Shown here piece by piece: positions 54,585 through 63,445 of a stretch of DNA of 64,000 nucleotides. A model generated the notes under the pieces. The model did no database searches. It was not told the DNA's origin and worked only from the letters and a program-made list of their open reading frames with translations. The position numbers were made by a program, and so were the translations under genes. Source of the DNA: Pseudaquabacterium pictum (GTDB lineage: Bacteria; Pseudomonadota; Gammaproteobacteria; Burkholderiales; Burkholderiaceae_C); the NCBI RefSeq assembly GCF_005403045.1, contig NZ_BJCL01000002.1, positions 1-64,000 on the forward strand, written 5' to 3'. Every line of letters begins with the position of its first letter. Within the stretch, counting starts at the first letter, position 1.

Positions 54585-55046
54585 ATGAGTCGACATGCCT
54601 CGGCGCTGCAGGAAGGTGATCTCGCCGACGTCCTGGGCTACCAGATGACGCGGGCCGTGCTGGTCCTGGAGCAGGCCTACGAGACGGCGGCCGGATCCAG
54701 CACCGGCCTGCACCGCGTGGAATACACGGTGCTGGCCTTCGTCAAGGCGAATGCAGGCTGCACGGCAGCGGTGCTGGCGCGCACGCTGGGCGTCTCCACA
54801 CCCAACATGGCGCTGTGGCTGGACAGGCTGAGCGGCAAGGGCCTGCTGGCACGCCGGCCCAGTGCCACCGACCGCCGCGCCAACCACCTGCACATCACCC
54901 GCGAGGGTGGCGACCTCCTGCGGCAGGCCACGGCTGCGATCGCCGCGGCGGAGAACGAGGCGCTCGCCGGCCTGAGCCCTGGCGAGCGCGTGCTGCTGGG
55001 CGAACTGCTGCGGAAGGTCGCCGCGGCCAAGCTGGCCGCGGGCTGA
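54585..55046 (+). CDS. MarR-family transcriptional regulator
   Basis: A 153-residue winged-helix regulator. The DNA-binding helices (AVLARTLGVSTPNMALWLDRLSGKGLL) and the wing with RPSATDRRANHLHITREGG are typical. The N-terminal helix begins soon after ATG 54585. Its target is probably the divergent tannase gene, and its ligand may be a hydroxycinnamate (inference from location). Confidence 0.88.
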   Translation: MSRHASALQEGDLADVLGYQMTRAVLVLEQAYETAAGSSTGLHRVEYTVLAFVKANAGCTAAVLARTLGVSTPNMALWLDRLSGKGLLARRPSATDRRANHLHITREGGDLLRQATAAIAAAENEALAGLSPGERVLLGELLRKVAAAKLAAG

Positions 55047-55089
55047 CGGCCCCGGCACCCGCCGGCAGCAGGCCGGGTGGGCAGACCGG

Positions 55090-56505
55090 TCAAGGCCGGG
55101 CCGTCTGCACCCGCACCCGCAGCAGGCTGGTGACGCCCCCCACCGCCGCCAGTGCCGCCGCCACCCCCAGCGCCAGCACCGGCACCTGGCCCGGGTGGCC
55201 GGCCTGCAGGCCGTAGAGCAGGCCGATCACCAGCGCGCCGATCGACTGGCCGGTCAGCCGCGCCGTGCCCAGCATGCCGGCCGCGCCGCCTGAACGGTGG
55301 GCCGGCGCCGAGGTCACGATGGTGTGGTTGTTGGGCGACTGGAACAGCCCGAAGCCGATGCCGCAGACCCCCAGCCACCCGGCCAGCGCCAGACCCGACG
55401 GATGCGCCGGCAGCAGCGCCAGCCCGGCCAGCCCCAGCGCCAGCAGGCCCAGGCCGATGCCGCCCAGCAGGCCGCTGGGCACGCGGCCGATCAGGCGCCC
55501 GGCCAGCGGCGCCGACAGCACCGTGCCGGCCGGCCAGGCGGCCAGCAGCCAGCCCACCTGGCCGGCGCTGCGCTGCAGGCCGTCCAGCAGCAGGAAGGGC
55601 AGCGCCACCGCCGCCAGCGTCTGCGCGCCGAAGGCCGCCACCGAGGTGCACATCGACAGCCGGAACACCGGGATGGCCAGCAGGTCCACCGGCAGCAGCG
55701 GCACGGCCTGGCGCCGCTGCCGCCGCACGTAGACCACGCCCACCACCACGCCTGCGGCGATCAGGCCCGCAGCCAAGGTCGGCGCCGCCGGCAGCTGGCC
55801 GTGCGGCACCAGGCGCTGCACGCCCAGGAACAGCAAGAGAAACATCGCCGCATTCAGCAGCCCGTCCAGCCAGGGGATGCGGGTGCCGACCGGTGCCGGG
55901 CTGCGGTTGGGCGGCAGGCTGCGCCAGGCCAGCAGCAGCAGCCCCAGCGCGATCGGCACGTTCAGCGCAAACAGCCAGTGCCAGGACGCCAGTGACAGGA
56001 TGCCCGCCGCCACCGCCGGCCCGGCCACCGAGGCCACCGCCACCACCGCCGAGTTGATGGCGATGCCGCGGCCCAGCAGCCGCGCCGGGTAGATCAGCCG
56101 CACCAGCGCCGCATTGACCGCGAACACCCCGGCCGCACCGGCGCCCAGCAGCGCCCGCGCCAGGGCCAGCTGGGTGGCACTGGTGGCCAGCACGCTGGCC
56201 AGCGAGGCCAGCGCAAACAGCGCCACGCCGGCCAGGTAGACACGCCGGTAGCCGAACAGGTCGCCCACCATGGCCAGCGGCAGCAGCAGCACCAGCACCG
56301 CCAGCTGGTAGGCATTGAGCAGCCAGACGCCGTCGGATTCGCTGATGCGCAGATCGCGCACGATGCCCGGCAGCGCCAGCGTGACCATGGTCGCGTCCAG
56401 CACCGACAGGCCGATGCCCAGCAGCACCGTGGCCATCGCCCAGTGGCGGGCCGGGGTGGGCAGGCCGTCGCCGGGGGCGTGGGCGTGGGCGGAATCAGTC
56501 GGCAT
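55090..56505 (-). CDS. MFS transporter, DHA2-like (14-TMS drug/proton antiporter type)
   Basis: A 471-residue membrane protein with about 13-14 helices. The motif LDATMVTLALPGI in helix 1 and GDLFGYRRVYLAG between helices 2 and 3 mark the DHA2 efflux branch. Its ATG lies inside the last codons of hpaR (11-bp overlap), so the two are one transcript. This suggests export, or less likely import, of an aromatic acid or a toxic intermediate of the homoprotocatechuate pathway. Confidence 0.9.
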   Translation of the reverse strand: MPTDSAHAHAPGDGLPTPARHWAMATVLLGIGLSVLDATMVTLALPGIVRDLRISESDGVWLLNAYQLAVLVLLLPLAMVGDLFGYRRVYLAGVALFALASLASVLATSATQLALARALLGAGAAGVFAVNAALVRLIYPARLLGRGIAINSAVVAVASVAGPAVAAGILSLASWHWLFALNVPIALGLLLLAWRSLPPNRSPAPVGTRIPWLDGLLNAAMFLLLFLGVQRLVPHGQLPAAPTLAAGLIAAGVVVGVVYVRRQRRQAVPLLPVDLLAIPVFRLSMCTSVAAFGAQTLAAVALPFLLLDGLQRSAGQVGWLLAAWPAGTVLSAPLAGRLIGRVPSGLLGGIGLGLLALGLAGLALLPAHPSGLALAGWLGVCGIGFGLFQSPNNHTIVTSAPAHRSGGAAGMLGTARLTGQSIGALVIGLLYGLQAGHPGQVPVLALGVAAALAAVGGVTSLLRVRVQTARP

Positions 56506-56986
56506 CGTCGGCCGGCAGGCTGCCCAGCAGGCCGATCAGCTCGTCCAGCGCGGCATAGAAGCCGTCGATGAAGTCGCGGCCGATGTGGGCCTCGATGGCG
56601 GCATAGGCCGCCTCGATCTGCGGCGCCATCGCGGCGGCCAGCGCCTGGCTGCGCGCGGTCAGCTGCACCAGCACGCGGCGCTGGTCCTGCGGTATGCGGG
56701 CGCGCTGCACCAGGCCCAGGTCGTCCATGCGGGCCAGCACGCCGGCCAGGCTGGGGCTGGAGAGGCGGCACACCTGGCCGATCTGCCGCGGCTCCAGCGG
56801 GCCCTGCTCCAGCAGCGCGCGCACGATGCGCCACTGCTGCTCGGTCACGCCGTGGGCGTTGAGAATCGGGCGGAACTGCGCCATCACGCCTTCGCGCGCC
56901 TGCAGCAGCAGCAGCGGCAGGTTGCGGTGGTGGAAGGCCGGCCCGGCGGCACTGGCCGCGGCCTTGGGGCTGCGACGGGTTGACAT
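56495..56986 (-). CDS. hpaR: Homoprotocatechuate degradation regulator HpaR (MarR family)
   Basis: A 163-residue MarR-type repressor recognised by FHHRNLPLLLLQAREGVMAQFRPIL and the HTH LEPRQIGQVCRLSSPSLAGVLARMDD. HpaR responds to 4-hydroxyphenylacetate or homoprotocatechuate. ATG at 56986 is preferred over GTG at 56992. It is divergent from hpaG1 and the intergenic region has repeated operator-like sequences, indicating control of both sides. Confidence 0.92.
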   Translation of the reverse strand: MSTRRSPKAAASAAGPAFHHRNLPLLLLQAREGVMAQFRPILNAHGVTEQQWRIVRALLEQGPLEPRQIGQVCRLSSPSLAGVLARMDDLGLVQRARIPQDQRRVLVQLTARSQALAAAMAPQIEAAYAAIEAHIGRDFIDGFYAALDELIGLLGSLPADDAD

Positions 56987-57027
56987 GCTCACATCTTAGC
57001 GACTAGATTGCTCACATCCTAGTGATC
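56980..57027 (+). promoter_or_regulatory. hpa promoter with two HpaR operator-like direct repeats
   Basis: TTGACA (56980-56985) is 18 bp from TAGATT (57004-57009), a good sigma-70 promoter for hpaG1. CACATCTTAGCGAC begins at 56990 and the related CACATCCTAGTGAT at 57013, 23 bp apart, overlapping the promoter. The first 14-mer recurs inverted at 61761-61774 before the gamma-glutamyltransferase. HpaR binding is inferred. Confidence 0.65.
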
Positions 57028-57036
57028 CACCCATCC

Positions 57037-57735
57037 ATGCCCGTCTCCACCAACTTGCCGGCCACGCTGCCGCGCCTGGACTTCGCGCCCTGGCGCCTGA
57101 GCGGCGTGGTCTACACCGCGCTGCTGAACGATCCGCGCCAGGTGGCTGCCCTGGGCGATGCAGTGCACCAGCCGCCCTACAAGGCGCCGCCGGCCCATCC
57201 GGTGTTGGCCGTGCGGCCGCGCAACACCCTGGCCGGCGATGGGGATGCCATCGGCGTGCCGGCTGGCGCCGATGCGCTGCGCACCGGCCCCGGTCTGGGC
57301 CTGGTGATCGGCCGCACCGCCTGCCGCGTGCCCGCAGCGAGCGCATTGGACTGGATCGCCGGCTACCTGGTGGCCAACGACCTGAGCCTGCCGATCAGCA
57401 GCCACTACCGCCCCGCTGTGCGCCAGATGGCCCGCGACGGGTTCTGCCCGCTGGGCCCGGCGGTGCCGGCCGGCGCGGTGGCCGACCCCGATGCGCTGGC
57501 CATCACCCTGGCGCTGGACGGTGCGGTGGTGTGGCAGGGCCACACCAGCGGCCGGGTGCGCGGCGTGGCCCAGCTGCTGGCCGACGTCACCGACTTCATG
57601 ACCCTGCAGCCCGGCGACGTGCTGTTGCTGGGCATCCCGGCCGATGCACCGCTGGCCGCGCCCGGCCAGGCCATGGTGGTCGACATGCCCGGCGTCGGCC
57701 GCTTGCACAACACCCTGGTGGCGGAGGCCGCATGA
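57037..57735 (+). CDS. hpaG1: Homoprotocatechuate pathway decarboxylase/isomerase, N-terminal-type subunit HpaG1
   Basis: A 232-residue FAH-family protein corresponding to the first half of the bifunctional HpaG (5-oxopent-3-ene-1,2,5-tricarboxylate decarboxylase / HHDD isomerase). Family blocks YLVANDLSLP and DVTDFMTLQPGDVLLLGIP are visible. ATG at 57037 is chosen over GTG 57022. The stop overlaps hpaG2 (ATGA). Confidence 0.9.
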   Translation: MPVSTNLPATLPRLDFAPWRLSGVVYTALLNDPRQVAALGDAVHQPPYKAPPAHPVLAVRPRNTLAGDGDAIGVPAGADALRTGPGLGLVIGRTACRVPAASALDWIAGYLVANDLSLPISSHYRPAVRQMARDGFCPLGPAVPAGAVADPDALAITLALDGAVVWQGHTSGRVRGVAQLLADVTDFMTLQPGDVLLLGIPADAPLAAPGQAMVVDMPGVGRLHNTLVAEAA

Positions 57736-58511
57736 AGACCGCACGGGTCGCCCACAGCGGCGCCATCCACACCGCCACGCCGGTCGACGGCGACAGCACC
57801 GCCCGCCTGCGCCTGGCCGACGGCCGCACCGTGGCCGAGGCCGACGTGGTCTGGCTGCCGCCGTTCGACGTGGGCAGCATCATCGCCCTGGGCCTGAACT
57901 ACGCCGACCATGTGAAGGAGCTGGCCAAGGAGCTGACCGTCACCACCCAGGACGAGCCCCTGGTCTTCCTGAAGGGCCCGGGCAGCCTGGTCGGCCACCA
58001 GGGCGCCACCCGCCGGCCGGCCGGCGTGGCCTTCATGCACTATGAATGCGAACTGGCGGTGGTGATCGGCCGGCCTGCGCGCAACGTGCGCGGTTCCGAT
58101 GCCATGGCCCATGTGGCCGGCTACACCGTCTGCAACGACTACGCGGTGCGCGACCACCTGGAGAACTGGTACCGCCCCAACCTGCGGGTGAAGAACCGCG
58201 ACGGCGGCACCGCGCTGGGCCCGTGGTTCGTGCCGGCCGAGCTGGTGCCCGATCCGCATGCGCTGCAGCTGCGCACGCTGGTCAACGGCCGCGTCACCCA
58301 GCAGGGCAGCACCGCGCAGATGATCCACCGCATCCCGGCGCTGATCGAGTACCTCAGCAGCTTCATGAGCCTGCAGCCGGGCGATGTGATCCTCACCGGC
58401 ACGCCCGACGGCGTGGTCAATGTCAGCGAAGGCGATGAAGTGGTCTGCGAGATCGACGGCATCGGCCGGCTGGTCAACCACATCGTCGGCGACGCCATCT
58501 TCGGACGTTAG
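57732..58511 (+). CDS. hpaG2: Homoprotocatechuate pathway decarboxylase/isomerase, C-terminal-type subunit HpaG2
   Basis: A 259-residue FAH-family enzyme with the metal-site residues of the fold (FMHYECELAVVIGRPARNV, then VCNDYAVRDHLENWYRPNLRVK) and the GDVILTGTPDGV motif. It acts with HpaG1 to decarboxylate OPET and isomerise the product to 2-oxohept-3-ene-1,7-dioate. It is 10 bp upstream of hpaE. Confidence 0.92.
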   Translation: MKTARVAHSGAIHTATPVDGDSTARLRLADGRTVAEADVVWLPPFDVGSIIALGLNYADHVKELAKELTVTTQDEPLVFLKGPGSLVGHQGATRRPAGVAFMHYECELAVVIGRPARNVRGSDAMAHVAGYTVCNDYAVRDHLENWYRPNLRVKNRDGGTALGPWFVPAELVPDPHALQLRTLVNGRVTQQGSTAQMIHRIPALIEYLSSFMSLQPGDVILTGTPDGVVNVSEGDEVVCEIDGIGRLVNHIVGDAIFGR

Positions 58512-58521
58512 GACCCTTCCC

Positions 58522-59991
58522 ATGCGCATCCAGCACCTGATCAACGGCCGCGCGGTCGACAGCCGCGACAGCCTCGAGACCGTGAACCCCGCCACCCAGG
58601 CCGTGCTGGCCGAGGTGGCCGCCGGCGGCGCCGACGAAGTGAACGCCGCCGTCGCCGCCGCCAGGGCCGCCTTCCCCGCCTGGGCAGCCCGCCCGGCCAC
58701 CGAGCGCGCCGCGCTGATGCGCAAGCTGGGCGACCTGATCACCAGGCATGTGCCCGAGATCGCCCGCACCGAGACGCAGGACACCGGCCAGACCATCAGC
58801 CAGACCGGCAAGCAGCTGGTGCCGCGCGCGGCCGACAACTTCCACTACTTCGCCGAGATGTGCACCCGGGTGGATGGCCACACCTACCCCACACCCACCC
58901 ACCTGAACTACACCCTGTTCCACCCGGTGGGTGTGTGCGCGCTGATCAGCCCCTGGAACGTGCCCTTCATGACGGCGACCTGGAAGGTGGCGCCGTGCCT
59001 CGCCTTCGGCAACACCGCGGTGCTGAAGATGAGCGAGCTGAGCCCGATGACGGCCGACCGCCTGGGCCAGCTGGCGCTGGAGGCCGGCATTCCGGCGGGC
59101 GTGCTGAACATCGTGCACGGCACCGGCCGCGCCACAGGCGAGCCGCTGTGCGGCCACCCCGATGTGCGCGCCATCAGCTTCACCGGCAGCACCGCCACCG
59201 GCAACCGCATCATCCAGACCGCCGGGCTGAAGAAGTTCAGCATGGAGCTGGGCGGCAAGAGCCCGTTCGTCATCTTCGACGACGCCGACCTGCCGCGCGC
59301 GCTGGACGCCGCGGTGTTCATGGTCTTCAGCAACAACGGCGAGCGCTGCACCGCCGGCAGCCGCATCCTGGTGCAACGCAGCATCTATGCCGACTTTGCC
59401 GAGAAGTTCGCCGCACGCGCCCGCCGCATCACCGTGGGTGACCCGCTGGACGAGGCCAGCCTGGTCGGCCCGATGATCAGCCAAGCCCACCTGGCCAAGG
59501 TGCGCAGCTACATCGACCTGGGCCCCAAGGAAGGCGCCACGCTGCTGTGCGGCGGCGTGGACCGGCCGTCGTACGCGCCGGCGCTGGCGGGTGATCTGCA
59601 GCGCGGAAACTTCGTCTGGCCCACGGTGTTTGCCGATGTCGACAACCGCATGCGCATCGCGCAGGAAGAGATCTTCGGCCCGGTGGCCTGCCTGATCCCG
59701 TTCGACGACGAGGCCGACGCGGTGCGCATCGCCAATGACATCCCATACGGCCTGAGCAGCTATGTGTGGACCGAAAACCTGGGCCGCGCCCACCGTGTGG
59801 CCGCGGGCATCGAGGCCGGCATGTGCTTCGTCAACAGCCAGAACGTGCGCGACCTGCGCCAGCCCTTCGGCGGCACCAAGGCCAGCGGCACCGGCCGCGA
59901 AGGCGGCACCTGGAGTTACGAGGTGTTCCTGGAGCCCAAGAACATCGCGGTGTCGATGGGCAGCCACCACATCCCGCACTGGGGGGCATGA
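58522..59991 (+). CDS. hpaE: 5-Carboxymethyl-2-hydroxymuconate semialdehyde dehydrogenase
   Basis: A 489-residue NAD-dependent aldehyde dehydrogenase that oxidises the semialdehyde made by ring cleavage. Catalytic ELGGKSP and NNGERCTAGSR (active-site Cys) are present, and MRIQHLINGRAVDSRDSLETV at the start matches HpaE. The stop overlaps hpaD (ATGA). The pathway context supports HpaE over other aldehyde dehydrogenases. Confidence 0.94.
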   Translation: MRIQHLINGRAVDSRDSLETVNPATQAVLAEVAAGGADEVNAAVAAARAAFPAWAARPATERAALMRKLGDLITRHVPEIARTETQDTGQTISQTGKQLVPRAADNFHYFAEMCTRVDGHTYPTPTHLNYTLFHPVGVCALISPWNVPFMTATWKVAPCLAFGNTAVLKMSELSPMTADRLGQLALEAGIPAGVLNIVHGTGRATGEPLCGHPDVRAISFTGSTATGNRIIQTAGLKKFSMELGGKSPFVIFDDADLPRALDAAVFMVFSNNGERCTAGSRILVQRSIYADFAEKFAARARRITVGDPLDEASLVGPMISQAHLAKVRSYIDLGPKEGATLLCGGVDRPSYAPALAGDLQRGNFVWPTVFADVDNRMRIAQEEIFGPVACLIPFDDEADAVRIANDIPYGLSSYVWTENLGRAHRVAAGIEAGMCFVNSQNVRDLRQPFGGTKASGTGREGGTWSYEVFLEPKNIAVSMGSHHIPHWGA

Positions 59992-60929
59992 CGATGGGCA
60001 CGCTGGCGCTGGCCGCCAAGATCACCCATGTGCCGTCGATGTACCTGAGCGAGCTGCCCGGCCCGCGCCACGGCACCCGGCAGGACGCGATCGACGGCCA
60101 CGCCGAGATCGCCCGCCGCTGCAAGGCGCTGGGCGTGGACACGCTGGTGGTGTTCGACACCCACTGGCTGGTCAATGCCAGCTACCACGTCAACTGCGCG
60201 CCGCACTTCAAGGGCAGCTACACCAGCAACGAGCTGCCGCACTTCATCAGCAACCTGGCATACGAATCCCCTGGCAACCCGGTGCTGGGCCGGCTGCTGG
60301 CCCGGGTGGCCAGCGACCACGGCGTGGAGACCCTGGCGCACGACGCCACCACGCTGGCGCCCGAGTACGGCACCCTGGTGCCGCTGCGCTACATGAATGC
60401 CGACCAGCACTTCAAGGCGGTCAGCGTCTCGGCGCTGTGCATGGCGCACTACCTGAATGATTCGGCCCGGCTGGGCTGGGCCTTCCGCCAGGCGGTGGAG
60501 CAGCACTACGACGGCACCGTCGCTTTCCTGGCCAGTGGCTCGCTGAGCCACCGCTTCGCCCAAAACGGCCTGGCGCCGGGATACGCCTTCAAGCTGTGGA
60601 GCCCGCTGCTGGAGCGGCTGGACCGCGACGTGGTGCGCCTCTGGCAATCGGGTCGGCAGCAGGACTGGGCCGACTTCTGCGCCATGCTGCCCGAGTACGC
60701 GGCCAAGGGCCACGGTGAAGGCTTCATGCACGACACCGCGATGCTGCTGGGCGCCCTGGGCTGGAGCGCCTACGACGCGCCGGTGGAGGTGCTGACGCCC
60801 TACTTCGGCGCCTCGGGCACCGGGCAGATCAACGCGCTGTTCCCGGTGACGCCGCAGGACGGCCGCGCCATCCCCGCCGCCCAGGCCTCGGCGGCTGACG
60901 GCTTCAGCCGCGTCGCCACACGGCTTTGA
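59988..60929 (+). CDS. hpaD: 3,4-Dihydroxyphenylacetate 2,3-dioxygenase (class III extradiol)
   Basis: A 313-residue LigB-superfamily dioxygenase that opens homoprotocatechuate between carbons 2 and 3. The iron ligands fall in [12 protein letters not shown] and [14 protein letters not shown], with [12 protein letters not shown] as a later conserved block. ATG at 59988 overlaps the hpaE stop; ATG 59994 is two codons on. It is the ring-cleavage enzyme of the cluster. Confidence 0.94.
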   Translation: MTMGTLALAAKITHVPSMYLSELPGPRHGTRQDAIDGHAEIARRCKALGVDTLVVFDTHWLVNASYHVNCAPHFKGSYTSNELPHFISNLAYESPGNPVLGRLLARVASDHGVETLAHDATTLAPEYGTLVPLRYMNADQHFKAVSVSALCMAHYLNDSARLGWAFRQAVEQHYDGTVAFLASGSLSHRFAQNGLAPGYAFKLWSPLLERLDRDVVRLWQSGRQQDWADFCAMLPEYAAKGHGEGFMHDTAMLLGALGWSAYDAPVEVLTPYFGASGTGQINALFPVTPQDGRAIPAAQASAADGFSRVATRL

Positions 60930-60942
60930 ACGGAGCAACCAC

Positions 60943-61746
60943 ATGCTGCCCATCGACACCATCCAGGCCCTGGCGCGCGAGCTGTACCAGGCGCGCAAGA
61001 CCCGCACCGCGCTGCGCCACTTCTCGGCCCGGCATCCGGGCATGACCATCGACGACGGCTATGCCATCCAGCGCGCCTGGGTGGCGCTGGAACTGGCCGA
61101 CGGCCGCAGCATCCTGGGCCGCAAGATCGGCCTGACCTCGCGGGCGATGCAGCTGTCCAGCCAGATCGACGAGCCCGACTACGCGCCGCTGATGGACGAC
61201 ATGTTCTTCCAGGCCGGCACCGACATCCCGTTCAACCGCTTCATCGCGCCGCGCATCGAGGTGGAACTGGCCTTCGTGCTGGGCCGGCCGCTGCACGGCC
61301 CGCGGGCCACGCTGTTCGACGTGCTGCGCGCCACCGACTACGTGGTGCCGGCCATCGAGATCATCGACGCCCGCATCGAGCAGTTCGACCGCGAGACCAA
61401 GGCGCCGCGCAAGGTGTTCGACACCATCAGCGATTTCGCCGCCAATGCCGGCATCGTGCTGGGCGGCCGGCCGGTCAAGCCCGACGCGGTGGACCTGCGC
61501 TGGGTGGGCGCGCTGCTGCACAAGAACGGCGTGGTGGAAGAGACCGGCCTGGCCGCCGCGGTGCTGAACCACCCGGCCAACGGCGTGGCCTGGCTGGCCA
61601 ACAAGATCGCCCCGCACGGCGAGCAGCTGAACGCTGGGGACGTGGTGCTGGCCGGCTCGTTCACCCGGCCGACCACGGCGGTGGCGGGCGACAGCTTCCA
61701 TGCCGACTACGGGCCGCTGGGGTCGGTGACCTTCCGGCTGGTCTGA
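60943..61746 (+). CDS. hpaH: 2-Oxohept-3-ene-1,7-dioate hydratase
   Basis: A 267-residue hydratase of the MhpD/HpaH family with [12 protein letters not shown], then [18 protein letters not shown] and [12 protein letters not shown]. It adds water to the HpaG product, before aldol cleavage by HpaI. A ribosome-binding site (CGGAGC) precedes ATG 60943. hpaF and hpaI, needed to complete the route, are not in the window. Confidence 0.93.
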   Translation: MLPIDTIQALARELYQARKTRTALRHFSARHPGMTIDDGYAIQRAWVALELADGRSILGRKIGLTSRAMQLSSQIDEPDYAPLMDDMFFQAGTDIPFNRFIAPRIEVELAFVLGRPLHGPRATLFDVLRATDYVVPAIEIIDARIEQFDRETKAPRKVFDTISDFAANAGIVLGGRPVKPDAVDLRWVGALLHKNGVVEETGLAAAVLNHPANGVAWLANKIAPHGEQLNAGDVVLAGSFTRPTTAVAGDSFHADYGPLGSVTFRLV

Positions 61747-61760
61747 GCGACGACCGACTG

Positions 61761-61774
61761 GTCGCTAAGATGTG
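61761..61774. promoter_or_regulatory. Inverted copy of the HpaR operator-like 14-mer upstream of gamma-glutamyltransferase
   Basis: GTCGCTAAGATGTG is the exact reverse complement of CACATCTTAGCGAC at the hpa promoter. TAAGAT within it is a -10 candidate, with CTGAGC 17 bp upstream as a weak -35. This would put ggt under the regulator that controls hpa. It lies 51 bp before the ggt ATG. Confidence 0.6.
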
Positions 61775-61824
61775 TTGACGATCCGGCCAACGGCCAGCCC
61801 TCCTCTTCCACCCCACTGCGCACC

Positions 61825-63408
61825 ATGGACAACTTCTCCAACACCCAGACCGTGCGCAAGCAGGTCATCGCCACCCGCGGCGGCGTGGTGGCCGCCCAGC
61901 ACCGGCGCGCCGCCGAGGTGGGCGCCGCCGTGCTGGAAGCCGGCGGTGACGCGGTGGACGCCGCGGTGGCGGTGTCGTTCGCCATCGGCGTGGTCGAGCC
62001 CTGGATGAGCGGCCCGGCCGCCGGCGGCTGCATGACGCTGTGGCGCGCCGACACCGGCCAGGCCCAGGTGGTGGACTACGGCATGCGTGCGCCGCTGGCG
62101 CTGAACCCGGCCGACTACCCGCTGGCCCAGGACGGCCGCAGCGCCGACCTGTTCCCCTGGCCCCGGGTGGTGAACGACCGCAACCAGCAGGGCGCCACCG
62201 CCGTGGCCGTGCCCGGCGTGGTGGCCGGCATGGCACTGGCCCATGGCCGCCACGGCCGCCTGCCCTGGCGTGACCTGGTGCTGCCCGCCGCCGCGCTGGC
62301 CGAGCAGGGCATGATCGCCGACTGGTACTCGGGCCTGCTCACGGCCTCCACCGCCAAGGCGCTGTCGCTGGACCCGGATGCCGCGCGCATGTTCCTGGAC
62401 GACGGCCTGTTCGCCATCGTCGAAGGCTGGACGGCCACCACCCAGCGCCACCTCGACCAGAAGGCGATGGCGCGCACGCTGCAGCAGCTGGCCGCCGAGG
62501 GCGCCGATGCCTTCTACCGCGGCGGCATCGCCGAGGCCCTGGTGCGGGATGTGCAGGCCAAGGGCGGTTGCCTGTCGCTGGACGACCTGGCCGGCTACCG
62601 CGCCGAATGGGCCGAGCCCCTGGCCATCGCCTACCGCGGCGGCCGCATCCATGCCCCACCCGGCCTGACCGGCGGCCCCACGCTGGCCGCCGCGCTGGCC
62701 TTGTTGAACGAAGGCCCGCCACCACCGCCCGGCGGCCCCGGCGCAGCCAGCAGCCTGGCCACCGCCCGCGCCCTGCATGCCGCGTTCGATGCCCGCCTGC
62801 GCGGCATGGGCGACCACGACAGCCCGCGGGCACCGGGCTGCACCACCCATTTCAGCATCGTCGACCGCCACGGCAACATGGCCGCGGTCACGCAGACGCT
62901 GCTGTCGATCTTCGGCTCGCGGGTGGTGTCGCCCAGCACCGGCCTGTTGCTGAACAACGGCATCCTGTGGTTCGACCCCGAGCCCGGCAAGCCCAATTCC
63001 CTGGCCCCGGGCAAGCGCTGCCTGGCCAACTACTGCCCGGTGGTGGGCGAGGCGGCCGATGGGCGGCGCTTTGCGCTGGGCGCCTCGGGCGGCCGCAAGA
63101 TCCTGGGGTCGGTGCTGCAGCTGGCCAGCTTCCTGGTCGACCACGGCATGGACCTGGAAGGCGCCTTCCACCAGCCGCGTTTCGACATCAGCAACAACCA
63201 GCGCCAGCTGCTGGCCGACCAGGCGCTGCCCGCCGCCGTGCAGGCCGCGCTGGCCGCCGAGTTCACCGTGACGCCGGTGCGCCGCCAGCCGCACCCCTAT
63301 GCCTTCGCCTGCCCGGCCGGCGTGCTGCGGCACAGCGGCTGGAACACCGGCTGCACCGAGATCGCCTCGCCCTGGGGCGATGCGGTGGCCGAGCGGCTGC
63401 CGGGTTGA
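61825..63408 (+). CDS. ggt: Gamma-glutamyltransferase (cytoplasmic YwrD-like)
   Basis: A 527-residue Ntn-hydrolase. The autocatalytic nucleophile is T340 in CTTHFSIVD, and the GSRVVSPSTGLLLNNGI and GASGGRKIL blocks form the substrate pocket. There is no signal peptide, unlike periplasmic E. coli GGT. The protein would be cut into about 339- and 188-residue subunits. It follows hpaH by 78 bp with a copy of the hpa operator-like sequence in between, suggesting a role in aromatic amine or acid catabolism, for instance on gamma-glutamyl conjugates (inference). Confidence 0.92.
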   Translation: MDNFSNTQTVRKQVIATRGGVVAAQHRRAAEVGAAVLEAGGDAVDAAVAVSFAIGVVEPWMSGPAAGGCMTLWRADTGQAQVVDYGMRAPLALNPADYPLAQDGRSADLFPWPRVVNDRNQQGATAVAVPGVVAGMALAHGRHGRLPWRDLVLPAAALAEQGMIADWYSGLLTASTAKALSLDPDAARMFLDDGLFAIVEGWTATTQRHLDQKAMARTLQQLAAEGADAFYRGGIAEALVRDVQAKGGCLSLDDLAGYRAEWAEPLAIAYRGGRIHAPPGLTGGPTLAAALALLNEGPPPPPGGPGAASSLATARALHAAFDARLRGMGDHDSPRAPGCTTHFSIVDRHGNMAAVTQTLLSIFGSRVVSPSTGLLLNNGILWFDPEPGKPNSLAPGKRCLANYCPVVGEAADGRRFALGASGGRKILGSVLQLASFLVDHGMDLEGAFHQPRFDISNNQRQLLADQALPAAVQAALAAEFTVTPVRRQPHPYAFACPAGVLRHSGWNTGCTEIASPWGDAVAERLPG

Positions 63409-63445
63409 ACGCCGGACAGTCCACCGCCCGCCCGGCCCCGCCGGA

